50,588 nucleotides of DNA from Pseudovibrio sp. Ad37 (GTDB lineage: Bacteria > Pseudomonadota > Alphaproteobacteria > Rhizobiales > Stappiaceae). A program made the translations under genes and the position numbers. This document shows positions 8,493 to 17,156 of this stretch, piece by piece (the first letter of the stretch is position 1; each line of letters begins with the position of its first letter). The DNA lies in assembly GCF_001623075.1 (NCBI RefSeq), contig NZ_LMCF01000091.1:1-50588 (forward strand), given 5' to 3'. The notes beneath the pieces are model-generated. The model was not told the DNA's origin. It saw only the letters and a program-made list of their open reading frames with translations, and searched no databases.

Positions 8493-9488
8493 ATGGTCAG
8501 TATCAAGGATGTTGCACAAGCTGCGGGGGTATCCGCATCTACAGTGTCTCACGTGATCAACGAGACGCGCTACGTTGCACCCCTGACCAAACAAAAAGTC
8601 GAGGAAGTTATTCAGGCTCTCGGCTTCCAGCCAAGCATGATGGCGCGCGCGCTAAAGGTAAAGCGCACCAACATCATCGGCATGCTGGTTTCAAGCAGTT
8701 CCAACCCTTTCTTTGCTGACGTTGTGCGCGGTGTGGAAGAGGGGTGCTACCAACACAATTTCAGTCTTATCCTGTGCAATTCAGGTCATCAGTCCGACAG
8801 GCAGCTGGCAAACCTCAACACTTTGCTTCAGCGCCGCATTGATGCCCTCATGGTGATGACCACCAAGACAGACCCGGCGCTGTACCAGCAGATCAGCAAG
8901 CTCGGCAAACTGCCCAAAGCCATTCTGGATTCTGCCCCGCACCCAAACGCCTGCACTTTGCAGGATGACTCCGTACTGGGTGGCAGATTGGCTACAGAAC
9001 ACCTGATCAAGCGCGGCCTGACCAAAATCGGCTGTCTTATGGGGCCGGAAGATCATCCCCGTTCTATTGAACGCTACAAAGGTTTTGAAAATGCCATGAA
9101 CGCTGCCGGGTTGCCGGTAGAAAGCAAGTGGCAAGCCGCAGGCCTTCTCACCGCATCCAGCGGGTATGAAGGCATGAAGCAGATACTGGACGCTGATAGC
9201 CAGCCCGAAGCCATCTTTGCCTTCAACGATTTGATGGCAATGGGGGCGTACCGCGCCATTCACGAACGTGGCCTGCGCATTCCAGAGGATATCTCCGTCA
9301 TCGGCTATGATGATGTCGAGTACGCCTCCTACATGGCGCCAGCGCTCACAACCATCAAACAGCCCAGCTTCGAGCTTGGGTTGAGCGCTGCAGAAGCGCT
9401 GATCAATCATCTGGAAGAAAAGACAGAGATGCCGCCAGTCATCCAATTGGTGCCTGAACTGATCGTCCGCAGCTCTGTTGTTAACTAG
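8493..9488 (+). CDS. LacI-family transcriptional regulator of the ribose operon (RbsR-like)
   Basis: The 331-residue protein starts with a LacI helix-turn-helix, MVSIKDVAQAAGVSASTVSH, and the hinge-helix segment (PSMMARALKVKRTNIIGMLV). A periplasmic-binding-like effector domain follows, related in fold to RbsB (NPFFADVVRGVEEG, FAFNDLMAMGAYRA, VIGYDDVEYASYMAP). ATG 8493 has GGAGCGG upstream. It probably represses the operon at the palindromes 4522-4548 and is released by ribose or a ribose derivative; this is inferred from family and context. In E. coli rbsR is last in the operon; here the regulator sits between rbsB and rbsK. Confidence 0.88.
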   Translation: MVSIKDVAQAAGVSASTVSHVINETRYVAPLTKQKVEEVIQALGFQPSMMARALKVKRTNIIGMLVSSSSNPFFADVVRGVEEGCYQHNFSLILCNSGHQSDRQLANLNTLLQRRIDALMVMTTKTDPALYQQISKLGKLPKAILDSAPHPNACTLQDDSVLGGRLATEHLIKRGLTKIGCLMGPEDHPRSIERYKGFENAMNAAGLPVESKWQAAGLLTASSGYEGMKQILDADSQPEAIFAFNDLMAMGAYRAIHERGLRIPEDISVIGYDDVEYASYMAPALTTIKQPSFELGLSAAEALINHLEEKTEMPPVIQLVPELIVRSSVVN

Positions 9489-9497
9489 GAAGTATTC

Positions 9498-10415
9498 ATG
9501 TCCATCGTCATTGTCGGTTCCATCAATGTTGATATCACAACCCGTTCTGACCGGTTGCCGCAGCCGGGCGAGACACTGCATGGACACAGCTACGCCATCA
9601 ACCTGGGCGGCAAAGGCTGCAATCAGGCCGTTGCAGCATCAAAGCTGGGTGGTGATGCACAACTGGTAGGCCGCATCGGTAAAGACGGGTTTGGCGACAT
9701 CGCAGCCCAGCACCTGAAAGACATGGGCGTCTCAACCGAACATGTGCATCTGGATGAAAACCACGGCACCGGCATCGCGGTGATCGGTGTGGACGCAAAT
9801 TCCGAAAACAGCATCACCGTGATTGGTGGCGCAAATCTTGCTGTTGACGAAAGCGATCTGGAACGCACATCAGATGTGCTGAAGAACGCTAAAATCATGC
9901 TGATGCAGCTGGAAATTCCGGTCGCAACGTGCCTGAGCGCCGCTAAAAAAGTCCGCGCGTCAGGCGGCAAAGTGATCTTCGATCCAGCGCCTGCACCCGT
10001 CGATGGTCTGCCGGAAGGTTTCCTGCAAAACGTAGACGTTGTAACACCGAACGAGACAGAAACCGAAATCCTCACAGGCTTCCGCCCATCCAATGCAGAA
10101 GAAGCAGCCCATGCTGCAAACCTGCTGCATGAACAGGGCGTTGCGGCCGCTGTTGTGAAACTGGGCGCACGCGGCGTTTACTTCAAGGATGAGACAAGTG
10201 AAGGATTCGTGGAGCCGTTCAAGGTGAACGCGATCGACACTGTGGCAGCAGGAGACTGCTTCAACGGCGGTCTGGCGTATGCGCTGGATAGCGGCAAATC
10301 TCTGGCTGAAGCAGTCCGTTTCGCAGCAGCGTGCGGTGCACTCTCCACCACCAAACATGGTGCAGCCACATCCGCGCCAACACTGGTTGAAGTCGAAGCT
10401 CTGATGGGTGCATAG
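9498..10415 (+). CDS. rbsK: Ribokinase RbsK
   Basis: PfkB-family kinase of 305 residues that phosphorylates D-ribose to ribose 5-phosphate with ATP, feeding the pentose phosphate pathway. Seen: the N-terminal substrate region VVGSINVDITTRSDRLPQPG, GGKGCNQAVAA, the second PfkB signature DTVAAGDCFNGGLAYAL with catalytic Asp253 in AGD, and VVTPNETE in the middle. Length matches the family (about 300). ATG 9498 follows GGAAG. It is the last gene of the operon and completes uptake, anomer conversion and phosphorylation. Confidence 0.93.
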   Translation: MSIVIVGSINVDITTRSDRLPQPGETLHGHSYAINLGGKGCNQAVAASKLGGDAQLVGRIGKDGFGDIAAQHLKDMGVSTEHVHLDENHGTGIAVIGVDANSENSITVIGGANLAVDESDLERTSDVLKNAKIMLMQLEIPVATCLSAAKKVRASGGKVIFDPAPAPVDGLPEGFLQNVDVVTPNETETEILTGFRPSNAEEAAHAANLLHEQGVAAAVVKLGARGVYFKDETSEGFVEPFKVNAIDTVAAGDCFNGGLAYALDSGKSLAEAVRFAAACGALSTTKHGAATSAPTLVEVEALMGA

Positions 10416-10424
10416 AGCGCGTTC

Positions 10425-10448
10425 CATTTGATTGAATTCAATCAAATG
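10425..10448. repeat. 24-bp perfect palindrome after rbsK
   Basis: CATTTGATTGAA at 10425-10436 is followed directly by its reverse complement TTCAATCAAATG. It lies 9 bp after the rbsK stop in the convergent rbsK/queF gap. It could be an intergenic repeat unit or a regulator site; with no T run and no loop it is not a normal terminator. Confidence 0.6.
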
Positions 10449-10488
10449 ACAAGAATTCGCTATGCTCTAAGGCCTTTCAGAAAAGCAA

Positions 10489-10522
10489 AGTTGGGGTTGG
10501 CAGCCTTTTCGCAACCCCAACT
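10489..10522 (-). terminator. Hairpin between convergent rbsK and queF
   Basis: AGTTGGGGTTG (10489-10499) is perfectly complementary to CAACCCCAACT (10512-10522). On the minus strand it is followed by TTGCTTTTC, so it is best placed as terminator of the queCDEF operon, and may also stop rbs readthrough. Confidence 0.65.
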
Positions 10523-10543
10523 GAGTACATCCTAAACAGATAT

Positions 10544-11011
10544 CTAGCCGCGACCGCGATAGGTCGGCACGCCCTGTTCTGGAATCCAGACGCCTTTTGG
10601 CTCTTCACCGGTCTGGTAGAACACATCAATCGGAATACCACCGCGCGGATACCAGTAACCGCCGATGCGCAGCCAGATCGGGTTCAGTGTGTCAACAAGG
10701 CGCTTACCGATGGACACAGTGCAATCTTCATGGAACGCACCGTGGTTGCGGAAGGATGTCAGGAACAGTTTCAAAGATTTGCTCTCAACCAGCCACTGGT
10801 CCGGCACATAATCAATCACCAGATGAGCAAAATCCGGTTGATTGGTAATCGGGCACAGGGAGGTGAACTCAGGTGCTGTAAAGCGAATTGCATAAGGCGT
10901 GCCCTGTTGTGGGTTTGGAACCCGTTCCAGAACCGCTTCTTCAGGGGACTGCGGCTGAACAGTATCACCGCCCAGCATGGTCAGATTTTTATAGATATCG
11001 TCGTTGCTCAT
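10544..11011 (-). CDS. queF: NADPH-dependent 7-cyano-7-deazaguanine reductase QueF (unimodular)
   Basis: QueF reduces the nitrile preQ0 to the amine preQ1 using NADPH, the last free-base step before insertion into tRNA. The 155-residue protein belongs to the short, unimodular type. Seen: nucleophile Cys53 in [13 protein letters not shown] with Asp60, and the substrate motif ESKSLKLFL with the Glu that binds preQ0. ATG at 11011 ([10 protein letters not shown]) is chosen as the start by homology length; the frame is open 14 codons further. It is the last gene of the que operon, 72 nt after queE. Confidence 0.93.
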   Translation of the reverse strand: MSNDDIYKNLTMLGGDTVQPQSPEEAVLERVPNPQQGTPYAIRFTAPEFTSLCPITNQPDFAHLVIDYVPDQWLVESKSLKLFLTSFRNHGAFHEDCTVSIGKRLVDTLNPIWLRIGGYWYPRGGIPIDVFYQTGEEPKGVWIPEQGVPTYRGRG

Positions 11012-11083
11012 TGTTCTCTCGAATTCTTCGTTCTCATGCATTTCCGTCATCAAAGGCTGATCATCAACTTGCCGGAATATGCT

Positions 11084-11806
11084 TTAAACACCGCGCTTGT
11101 TGCCCCACAGCAGCACATGCAGCTGTGGCAGAATGCGTGGCTTGAACCATTGGTCGGAAACAGTTTTGTCCACCAGCCAGTGCATGCGATCCATGATGCC
11201 GTCCATGTCAATGGTCGCATCATCCTCCTCAGGTGGAGGAGGGGTATGGTTCCCCGGTTGCAGGTACATCGGCAGATAAGGGTAGCGCTCACCAACGTCC
11301 TTGGCCCAGTCGTAATCGACATCATCAAACACAACCACTTTGATCACGCAGGTGGTCGAGTTGAGGGCTGCATCCAGACAGGCATCGAACTTGTCCCAAT
11401 TGACAGTTTCACCAGAGGAAGGCGGCTTCGGGCTCAGCACCAGCGTGTCCAGATCTGCAAACCAGTCCCGTGCAACTGATCCCTGCGTCTCGATTGCGAA
11501 TTTGTAACCCTTCGCTTTACCGAGTGAGATCAGCTTTGAGAAATCCTGAATGGCAGGGTTGCCGCCAGAAAGGGAAACCGTGATCGGTTGATGACCGGAC
11601 AGTTCCTCAATCTTGTGCCAGACGTCCGCACTGTCCATCTGGTCCCAGGTATGACGATAAGCGCTGTCCACCGCATGCAATGTATCACACCAGCTGCAAC
11701 GATAATCACAGCCGCCAGCGCGTACAAACACGGTCGGTTCACCAATCAAAGCACCTTCACCCTGAATGGTTGGTCCAAAGATCTCACTGATACTGAGTTT
11801 ACTCAT
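11084..11806 (-). CDS. queE: 7-carboxy-7-deazaguanine synthase QueE (radical SAM)
   Basis: Radical SAM enzyme that contracts 6-carboxytetrahydropterin to 7-carboxy-7-deazaguanine (CDG). The 240-residue protein has the CX3CX2C cluster Cys33, Cys37, Cys40 ([15 protein letters not shown]), the SAM-binding LSGGNPA strand and IETQGS. The N-terminus [19 protein letters not shown] is typical of QueE. ATG 11806 overlaps the queD stop by 4 nt (ATGA), which supports this start over the one six codons upstream. It follows QueD in the pathway and in the operon. Confidence 0.93.
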   Translation of the reverse strand: MSKLSISEIFGPTIQGEGALIGEPTVFVRAGGCDYRCSWCDTLHAVDSAYRHTWDQMDSADVWHKIEELSGHQPITVSLSGGNPAIQDFSKLISLGKAKGYKFAIETQGSVARDWFADLDTLVLSPKPPSSGETVNWDKFDACLDAALNSTTCVIKVVVFDDVDYDWAKDVGERYPYLPMYLQPGNHTPPPPEEDDATIDMDGIMDRMHWLVDKTVSDQWFKPRILPQLHVLLWGNKRGV

Positions 11807-12159
11807 GGTCGGTATTCCGCCCATGTTTTCGGCGTTTCACTCACACGCACTGCGCAGGTTTCCGCCCAGTGCCCTTTGCAGAACTCATAGATGGTCCTGG
11901 CGAGATACTCAGAGGTGACCTGATCGTGTCCAAACACCTCATTGAGGTGGCGGTGATCCAGCTCATCATCAATGAAACGCTTGAGCGGCTTCAACTCAAT
12001 GAAGTCCACCACAAAGCCGTGTTCATCCAGTTTCTTGCTGGCAAGTTCAATCACCACAATGTAGTTGTGGCCATGCAGGCGCGCGCAAGGGTGCCCCTCC
12101 GGCATTTCGCAGAGTTGGTGCGACGCTGAGAAGTGAAATTCCTTGGTGATTTTGTACAT
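11803..12159 (-). CDS. queD: 6-carboxy-5,6,7,8-tetrahydropterin synthase QueD
   Basis: PTPS-family enzyme of 118 residues that converts dihydroneopterin triphosphate to 6-carboxytetrahydropterin. Zinc ligands His14 (FSASHQL), His29 and His31 (LHGHNY) and catalytic Cys25 ([12 protein letters not shown]) are all present. It shares one base with the queC stop (TAATG) and overlaps queE by 4 nt, so the three genes are tightly coupled. Length is that of the QueD/YgcM class rather than the longer eukaryotic PTPS. Confidence 0.93.
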   Translation of the reverse strand: MYKITKEFHFSASHQLCEMPEGHPCARLHGHNYIVVIELASKKLDEHGFVVDFIELKPLKRFIDDELDHRHLNEVFGHDQVTSEYLARTIYEFCKGHWAETCAVRVSETPKTWAEYRP

Positions 12160-12857
12160 TAGGCTTCCGCTCGTTCCACTACGGATTTCCAGTAGTGGGG
12201 ATCCGCGTATTCTGTTGGGTCCTCAACACCTGCCAGATCAAAGGCTTCACGCCGTTCAACACAGGTGCCGCACCGCCCGCAATGTTTCTCTCCGCCTTTG
12301 TAGCAGGACCAAGTGTCTTCAAACGGCACGTTGATCCGGGCACCTTCTGCAACGATGGCACCTTTGGAGATTTCTACAAATGGCGTGTAAAGGCTCACAT
12401 TGGCATAGCCGTCCAGAGCCAGCTTCTGCATGGCTTCAAAACTTTTGATAAAGTCAGGGCGACAGTCCGGGTAGATGAAATGATCACCCCCATGAACCGC
12501 CGCAGCCACAGCATCGGCCTGCTGAGCAGCCGCAATGCCAAAGCCGATAGACAGCATGATTGCGTTTCTGTTGGGAACCACAGTGACCTTCATGTTCTCT
12601 TCGGCATAATGGCCGTCGGGAACATCAACATCATCGGTTAGAGCGGAGCCGCTTAAATGCGCTCCTATCTGGCTCATGTCCAGAATATGATGTGGCACAC
12701 CAAGTTGCTTTGCAGCATGCGCTGCATAGTCCAGCTCTTTTTTGTGCCGTTGGCCATAGTCAAAAGAGACGAGGCCGAGCAATTCGTTTTCACGCGCAAC
12801 CTTGTAGGCAAGCGTGACCGAATCCAATCCGCCTGAGCAGATTACGATAGTCTTCAT
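12159..12857 (-). CDS. queC: 7-cyano-7-deazaguanine (preQ0) synthase QueC
   Basis: ATP-dependent enzyme that turns CDG and ammonia into preQ0. The 232-residue protein has the PP-loop SGGLDS (residues 8-13), FDYGQRHKKEL, a substrate region PNRNAIMLSIG and a C-terminal zinc knuckle with four Cys (SCYKGGEKHCGRCGTC). ATG 12857 is chosen because it starts MKTIVICSGGLDS and has AAGGA upstream; the frame extends 21 more codons into the leader. It is first in the queCDEF operon. Its ribosome site is complementary to a leader segment, see 12858-12991. Confidence 0.93.
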   Translation of the reverse strand: MKTIVICSGGLDSVTLAYKVARENELLGLVSFDYGQRHKKELDYAAHAAKQLGVPHHILDMSQIGAHLSGSALTDDVDVPDGHYAEENMKVTVVPNRNAIMLSIGFGIAAAQQADAVAAAVHGGDHFIYPDCRPDFIKSFEAMQKLALDGYANVSLYTPFVEISKGAIVAEGARINVPFEDTWSCYKGGEKHCGRCGTCVERREAFDLAGVEDPTEYADPHYWKSVVERAEA

Positions 12858-12991
12858 AAGGTTTAGTCCTTGTTTTCGCTGTTGCCGGGTAGGCTGCGAC
12901 CGGCACTCATTGCTGAGCAAATCGGTAACTACCAGACTAAAACCTCAAGGAAAAGGACTAATTCACCCTCTGCATACATCTCATGGATAAC
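12858..12991 (-). promoter_or_regulatory. Structured 5' leader of queC that can mask its ribosome site
   Basis: The untranslated region upstream of queC holds AAGGACUAA (minus strand, 12871-12863), which contains the ribosome site AAGGA. Its perfect 9-base complement UUAGUCCUU lies upstream (12961-12953). A second upstream segment, AGGUUUUAGUC (12947-12937), can pair with the overlapping GACUAAACCU with one bulge, so two alternative pairings compete. Between them are small hairpins CUCA-GCAA-UGAG and UGCCGG/CCGGCA. This is the layout of a translational riboswitch or attenuator. It does not clearly match the preQ1-I consensus by eye; preQ1 as ligand is inference from the operon. Confidence 0.5.
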
Positions 12992-12997
12992 CTGCTG

Positions 12998-13003
12998 AGT
13001 ATA
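12998..13003 (-). promoter_or_regulatory. Candidate -10 box of the queCDEF operon
   Basis: On the minus strand TATACT lies here; transcription would begin near 12991 and give a leader of about 134 nt. The -35 region at the proper distance (ACTTTA) is weak. Confidence 0.35.
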
Positions 13004-13038
13004 AATGCAAATAACACTTTAAAGTTGCGCGTAATGTG

Positions 13039-13066
13039 CCCTGCGACCACATGCGGTGCCGCAGGG
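13039..13066 (-). terminator. Hairpin after the 918-residue gene
   Basis: CCCTGCG (13039-13045) pairs with CGCAGGG (13060-13066), extended inward by ACC/GGT across a 2-base bulge. It is 11 nt beyond the stop of the large minus-strand gene. No T run follows, so termination is plausible but not certain. Confidence 0.45.
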
Positions 13067-13076
13067 TTCGTATGCA

Positions 13077-15833
13077 TCAGGACGCGAGGGTCAGCAGTTT
13101 AACTTCAAGCTGCACCAGAACGGGCCTCAGGACATTGATGTCATTGTCCAGTTCGCTGAAGGGATGCCGCCTGTAAAGCTTGATCGCCTTGTCGCTGTCG
13201 AGCCGTGCCAGCAAGGGCCGCACAAGGCGTAACGCCTCTTCGCGGGCCTTTTTGCGCTCTGTCAGTGATTTCTTGCTGTCACCGATGACCTGCGCATACG
13301 TTCGCAGTTCACCTGGTATGATTGGCTTTGATACGCAGGTGGTGAACCGCTTTAAACTGCCCGCATTGACGTAATCTTCGCCAGCTTCTTGCTGGCTGGC
13401 TACACCGGTGATGAAGTCACCTTCAGCAAACGCCTTTGCAGATTCCATACGCGTGATAGCCTTCTCTGCGGCTTTAACGACATCCTTGGCGATGTCTTCT
13501 CTAAAGCCTGTCAGCTCGCCGCGCATGGCATCATACATGCCCTTCAGCTCTTTCAGCCGGTCCATGTTTTCATCATAAGAGGAGTTTACTGCGCATTCCT
13601 GTTCAAGCAGCTTTACCTCTGTCAGTAGATCTTTGAAACGGGTCGGATCGAAAGTGGCCTCGTCAATACGGGGGAAGCCTTTCAAAAGTGCCTTTGCACC
13701 TTTCCAGCTCTTGGACTTCGCGGTGAGCATTTCCAGCTCATCCTTCATAGGGCCAGAGGTTTCATTGAATTTGCCCTTGGCAACCTTGCGGTCAATCTCA
13801 AGCTGAACACCATTTTTGTAGTCTTCTTCGATTTTCTCAAAGAACTCATCCCCTTCAGGGGTGGTGACAGGTCCATCCACATCCTCGCCAAGCAGCGCTA
13901 CACGAGCTCTCAGCTCTTCAACATACTTGTCCGCTTTAATCTTGACGGTATTCACCTGTGAGATGGCTTCTTTCACATCATCAACAGTGGCAGCGTTATG
14001 AGCGGTGACTTTCGCCTGTTTCAGTTCCAGCTCCAGCTCACCGTGATAGACTTTCTCCTGCTTGGGCTGCCAGATCTTCTTGAATCTCATGGCAAGCTCA
14101 GGGCGAGCTTTACCCAGCCTGGCAAGCAAGCCCGGAATTTCCTTGAATATCTTCTCAATCGGTTCCAGCTTCATCTCAAAGACCTCTCTGAAGGCGAGGG
14201 ATTCCTCGAGCTGTCTCAGGAGTGGATGAAATCGTGTACCTTCCAGCTTGTTGCACCGACCGAGAGCCTTGTTGATGTTCATATCCGGTGCTTGTTCGCG
14301 TAAGAGACGGATATCCTCTTCAAGGTTCATCTTGGCTTCAACGTAATAAATCGCTTTCTTGCCGGATTTGGTGGTTGCAACTTTATCAAGCATCTTCTGC
14401 GTGCGTGTTTGAAGGTCATCATATCCGGTTGGATTGGAGTTGATGCCTTCCAGAATGTCTTCTGTCTTGATAAACTCTTCAAGTGCAATGGCTTCCATAC
14501 CTGTCACACCCGATAACCGCATTTCATCTAAAAACTCAAAAGATTCCAAAAGCTTGTTGATCGTCGCACGGGGAACAGCCTTAACATCCTTGCCGCGGGG
14601 TCGCTTCGGCATTGTTGCCATGACATCTTTATCCAGCCCTTCAGTATCAACAGCGCGAGCACGGGCTTCAGTCTTGCTTTCTTTGGTAACCACCTGATGG
14701 TCTGCATCAAACACGACAAACTTCTCAAGTTGTTTTCGATAGGCCTGGGTGCGTACATCCAGATTTTTCTCGGCCCATTCCTCTTGTTTGATCCACCTTT
14801 CACGGCGTTCAGCCTTAGCCTTGAGACTCGCGATAACGCGCAGGGTTGATGAAAGGTCGCGGGAACTTTCACTTTGATAGTCACGGAGTTCTTCAAGCGT
14901 ATCTGCAGCAGCAGTTGTTGGCTGCGCCATGGTCATGCTTTCGCACAGGGTCTCAATGTATTTGGCCGAGCTGCGCAGTTCCGGCAGAGCTTTTTTACAG
15001 GCCTCCGCATCTGACATAAGCTCTGTCCAGCGCGCATCTGATGGCCGTGACACCGCATCCTGATACTGGTTCATTTCGATGAGAAGGCTTGTTCCCAATC
15101 CAGTATAACCAGCGTCCTGCAAATTAAAGATGATCTCCTTCACCTTCTTAACATCCTGACCAATCAGAACCTGGTCTTCGTTACTGACATAGGTTGCTGG
15201 ATGCACTTGGGCATCTCGAAGAAGGTTTTTCATGTCTTTGAGCTTGCGTTCCATCTCGGACAGAGTCACTTCGCAAGCGGCAAAGTTGTAAACGCCGCTT
15301 TGAATATAGGCTTTGTCTATAAGCATCCCAACCAGCTCATTCGCGGTTGTGAAAGCCAGCTTCTCAGCTTCCAGACCCTTAAAGACCTGAACTTCCAGAA
15401 AAAGTTCTTCCTTCTGCAATTTGAAAGCTGCGATCTGATCGATGATCACCTTACTCAGCGACATGTCAGGTGAATCTGGCATGTCGATCGCTTCCATGGG
15501 ATTGGATTCGAGTAAGGTCATCTCATTTTTAAGTTCGAAGAAACGTTCACTATCCTCAAATGCCAATGTAGAAGCAGCATCGTGTCGTAACTCCTGCTCA
15601 GCCTGACGACGGTCATCTTCATCCATTCGGGCTGTTGCCTGTGCAAGCTCTTCCCGTTCCCGTTCCCGTTCTGCTTCATAAACTTCGCCAAATGCATCTG
15701 CCCAGGTTGGAAGCATTTCGCCCCATAGCTTATAGATTTGCTGAGCCCAGGTTTCCTCGCTCTGGTTCATTTGGTCTTCTGCAGGAATAGGACTGGTGTC
15801 AGTGCCAGTATCGGTATTTTGATTTCCGGGCAT
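13077..15833 (-). CDS. Large helical, charged protein of unknown function (918 residues)
   Basis: I do not recognise the family. The protein is rich in Glu, Lys, Leu and Ala and looks almost entirely alpha-helical. An acidic, low-complexity N-terminus (GNQNTDTGTDTSPIPAEDQ) is followed by a highly charged helix (YEAEREREREELAQATARMD) and then many heptad-like helical segments of 40-100 residues up to the end (VLVQLEVKLLTLAS). No signal peptide, membrane helix, nucleotide motif or Cys cluster is visible, so it is probably cytoplasmic, with a scaffold-like coiled-coil build. The start is uncertain: ATG 15833 (MPGNQN) is chosen, with GTG 15848 or ATG 15771 possible; the ribosome site is weak. It stands alone between the que operon and a divergent dehydrogenase. 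Confidence 0.75.
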   Translation of the reverse strand: MPGNQNTDTGTDTSPIPAEDQMNQSEETWAQQIYKLWGEMLPTWADAFGEVYEAEREREREELAQATARMDEDDRRQAEQELRHDAASTLAFEDSERFFELKNEMTLLESNPMEAIDMPDSPDMSLSKVIIDQIAAFKLQKEELFLEVQVFKGLEAEKLAFTTANELVGMLIDKAYIQSGVYNFAACEVTLSEMERKLKDMKNLLRDAQVHPATYVSNEDQVLIGQDVKKVKEIIFNLQDAGYTGLGTSLLIEMNQYQDAVSRPSDARWTELMSDAEACKKALPELRSSAKYIETLCESMTMAQPTTAAADTLEELRDYQSESSRDLSSTLRVIASLKAKAERRERWIKQEEWAEKNLDVRTQAYRKQLEKFVVFDADHQVVTKESKTEARARAVDTEGLDKDVMATMPKRPRGKDVKAVPRATINKLLESFEFLDEMRLSGVTGMEAIALEEFIKTEDILEGINSNPTGYDDLQTRTQKMLDKVATTKSGKKAIYYVEAKMNLEEDIRLLREQAPDMNINKALGRCNKLEGTRFHPLLRQLEESLAFREVFEMKLEPIEKIFKEIPGLLARLGKARPELAMRFKKIWQPKQEKVYHGELELELKQAKVTAHNAATVDDVKEAISQVNTVKIKADKYVEELRARVALLGEDVDGPVTTPEGDEFFEKIEEDYKNGVQLEIDRKVAKGKFNETSGPMKDELEMLTAKSKSWKGAKALLKGFPRIDEATFDPTRFKDLLTEVKLLEQECAVNSSYDENMDRLKELKGMYDAMRGELTGFREDIAKDVVKAAEKAITRMESAKAFAEGDFITGVASQQEAGEDYVNAGSLKRFTTCVSKPIIPGELRTYAQVIGDSKKSLTERKKAREEALRLVRPLLARLDSDKAIKLYRRHPFSELDNDINVLRPVLVQLEVKLLTLAS

Positions 15834-15932
15834 CGGAGGTTCACTCACCTTAATTATGAGAGGTACACAAACAGGAAAACCAGCGGGCAGACGCACATGG
15901 CATCTCTGCAAGGCTCCACTCCAACAAGTCGT

Positions 15933-15944
15933 CGCGTGCACGCG
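15933..15944. promoter_or_regulatory. 12-bp palindrome in a divergent promoter region
   Basis: CGCGTGCACGCG is a perfect palindrome in the 299-bp gap between the divergent 918-residue gene and the alcohol dehydrogenase gene. It could be a regulator site. No other gene-like sequence was found in this gap. Confidence 0.35.
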
Positions 15945-16132
15945 CACCAGATTGTTATGACGGACCCAGATGAAATATGCGTTGTGATAAATGGTTCGGT
16001 TTTCTCTTATTCTTGATCTAATTCTGCGGCACAGAGCAACAACGGGGAATCGCAAACACCACGCCAGACTTTCTTAGGACAACAGCGTATAATCTGAGCA
16101 CAATCCAAGCCTGCGTGAGAAGGAATGCCCTC

Positions 16133-17119
16133 ATGAAAGCAATGGTTCTGACCGAAATTGGAAAGCCACTTGTCTTGCAGGAACGTGCTGCGCCACCAAC
16201 ACCGCGCGCCGGCGAAATCCTGATTGAGGTTGAAGCCTGCGCAGTTTGCCGGACAGACCTTCACGTCGTGGATGGCGATCTGACGAAACCAAAGCTCCCG
16301 CTCATTCCCGGCCATGAAATTGTCGGCAGGGTACAGGCATGTGGGGCAGGTGTTGATGACCTCACAATCGGCACGAGAGTAGGCATTCCCTGGCTCGGGC
16401 ATACGTGCGGCTGCTGTTCATTTTGTCAAAGCCATCAGGAAAATCTCTGCGATCATCCCATATTCACGGGCTATACACGCGATGGCGGCTTTGCAACGCA
16501 CACCATCGCAGATCGTCACTTTGCGTTTGAGTTGGACGACAAAGCCGATCCCGTATCCCTTGCTCCACTTTTGTGTGCCGGATTGATTGGCTGGCGCTCT
16601 TTAAAAAAGGCTGGCAAAGGCAAAAAGATAGGTATTTACGGCTTTGGTGCCGCTGCTCACATCATCGCGCAAGTCTGCATCTGGCAAGGCCGTGATGTCT
16701 ATGCGTTCACCAGATCAGGCGACACGCAGGCGCAGAACTTTGCAAGAGAGCTTGGAGCCACTTGGGCAGGCAGCTCTGAAGACCAGCCACCCGAAAAATT
16801 AGATGCGGCCATCATTTTTGCCCCCGTGGGGCCACTTGTTCCAACAGCGCTGAGAGCTCTGCGCAAAGGTGGGCGCGTGGTGTGCGGCGGCATTCATATG
16901 AGCGACATCCCGCAAATGCCCTATGCATTGTTGTGGGAGGAGCGGGAGGTTGTTTCCGTTGCCAACCTGACCCGAGAAGACGGGCTGGAGTTCTTTCCCC
17001 TCGCCAAAAAAGCAGGCGTGAAAACCCACTGCATTCCCTACAAACTTGAACAGGCCAATCAGGCACTGGAAGATTTGCGAGGGGGACGGTTATCCGGCGC
17101 AGCTGTCCTCGTGCCGTAA
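16133..17119 (+). CDS. Zinc-dependent alcohol dehydrogenase (MDR superfamily)
   Basis: NAD(P)-dependent medium-chain dehydrogenase of 328 residues. Catalytic zinc ligands are Cys39 (CAVCRTDLH), His61 and Glu62 (PGHEIVG). The structural zinc site has Cys92, Cys95, Cys98 and Cys106 (TCGCCSFCQSHQENLC). The Rossmann part has IGIYGFGAAAHI, where the usual GxGxxG ends in Ala rather than Gly, common in this COG1064 subgroup. ATG 16133 follows GAGAAGGA; the six-codon longer form overlaps that site. The substrate cannot be told from sequence. It is convergent with the DUF1989 gene, 37 nt apart. Confidence 0.88.
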   Translation: MKAMVLTEIGKPLVLQERAAPPTPRAGEILIEVEACAVCRTDLHVVDGDLTKPKLPLIPGHEIVGRVQACGAGVDDLTIGTRVGIPWLGHTCGCCSFCQSHQENLCDHPIFTGYTRDGGFATHTIADRHFAFELDDKADPVSLAPLLCAGLIGWRSLKKAGKGKKIGIYGFGAAAHIIAQVCIWQGRDVYAFTRSGDTQAQNFARELGATWAGSSEDQPPEKLDAAIIFAPVGPLVPTALRALRKGGRVVCGGIHMSDIPQMPYALLWEEREVVSVANLTREDGLEFFPLAKKAGVKTHCIPYKLEQANQALEDLRGGRLSGAAVLVP

Positions 17120-17156
17120 CACGAAAAACAACTGCCACTGGCCAAATCAAACAGGA

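Noticed and set aside
7602-8594. 330-codon open frame antisense to rbsB
   Set aside because: It is Cys/His-rich, resembles no family and mirrors the codon bias of rbsB on the other strand; rbsB has clear motifs and a ribosome site.
10730-11479. 249-codon plus-strand frame across queF/queE
   Set aside because: It is antisense to two genes with catalytic residues and spans their intergenic gap; no ribosome site or family pattern.
12858-12991. Straight assignment of the queC leader as a preQ1-I riboswitch
   Set aside because: The compact stem plus A-rich tail of class I was not found as a contiguous motif; kept only as a candidate control RNA.
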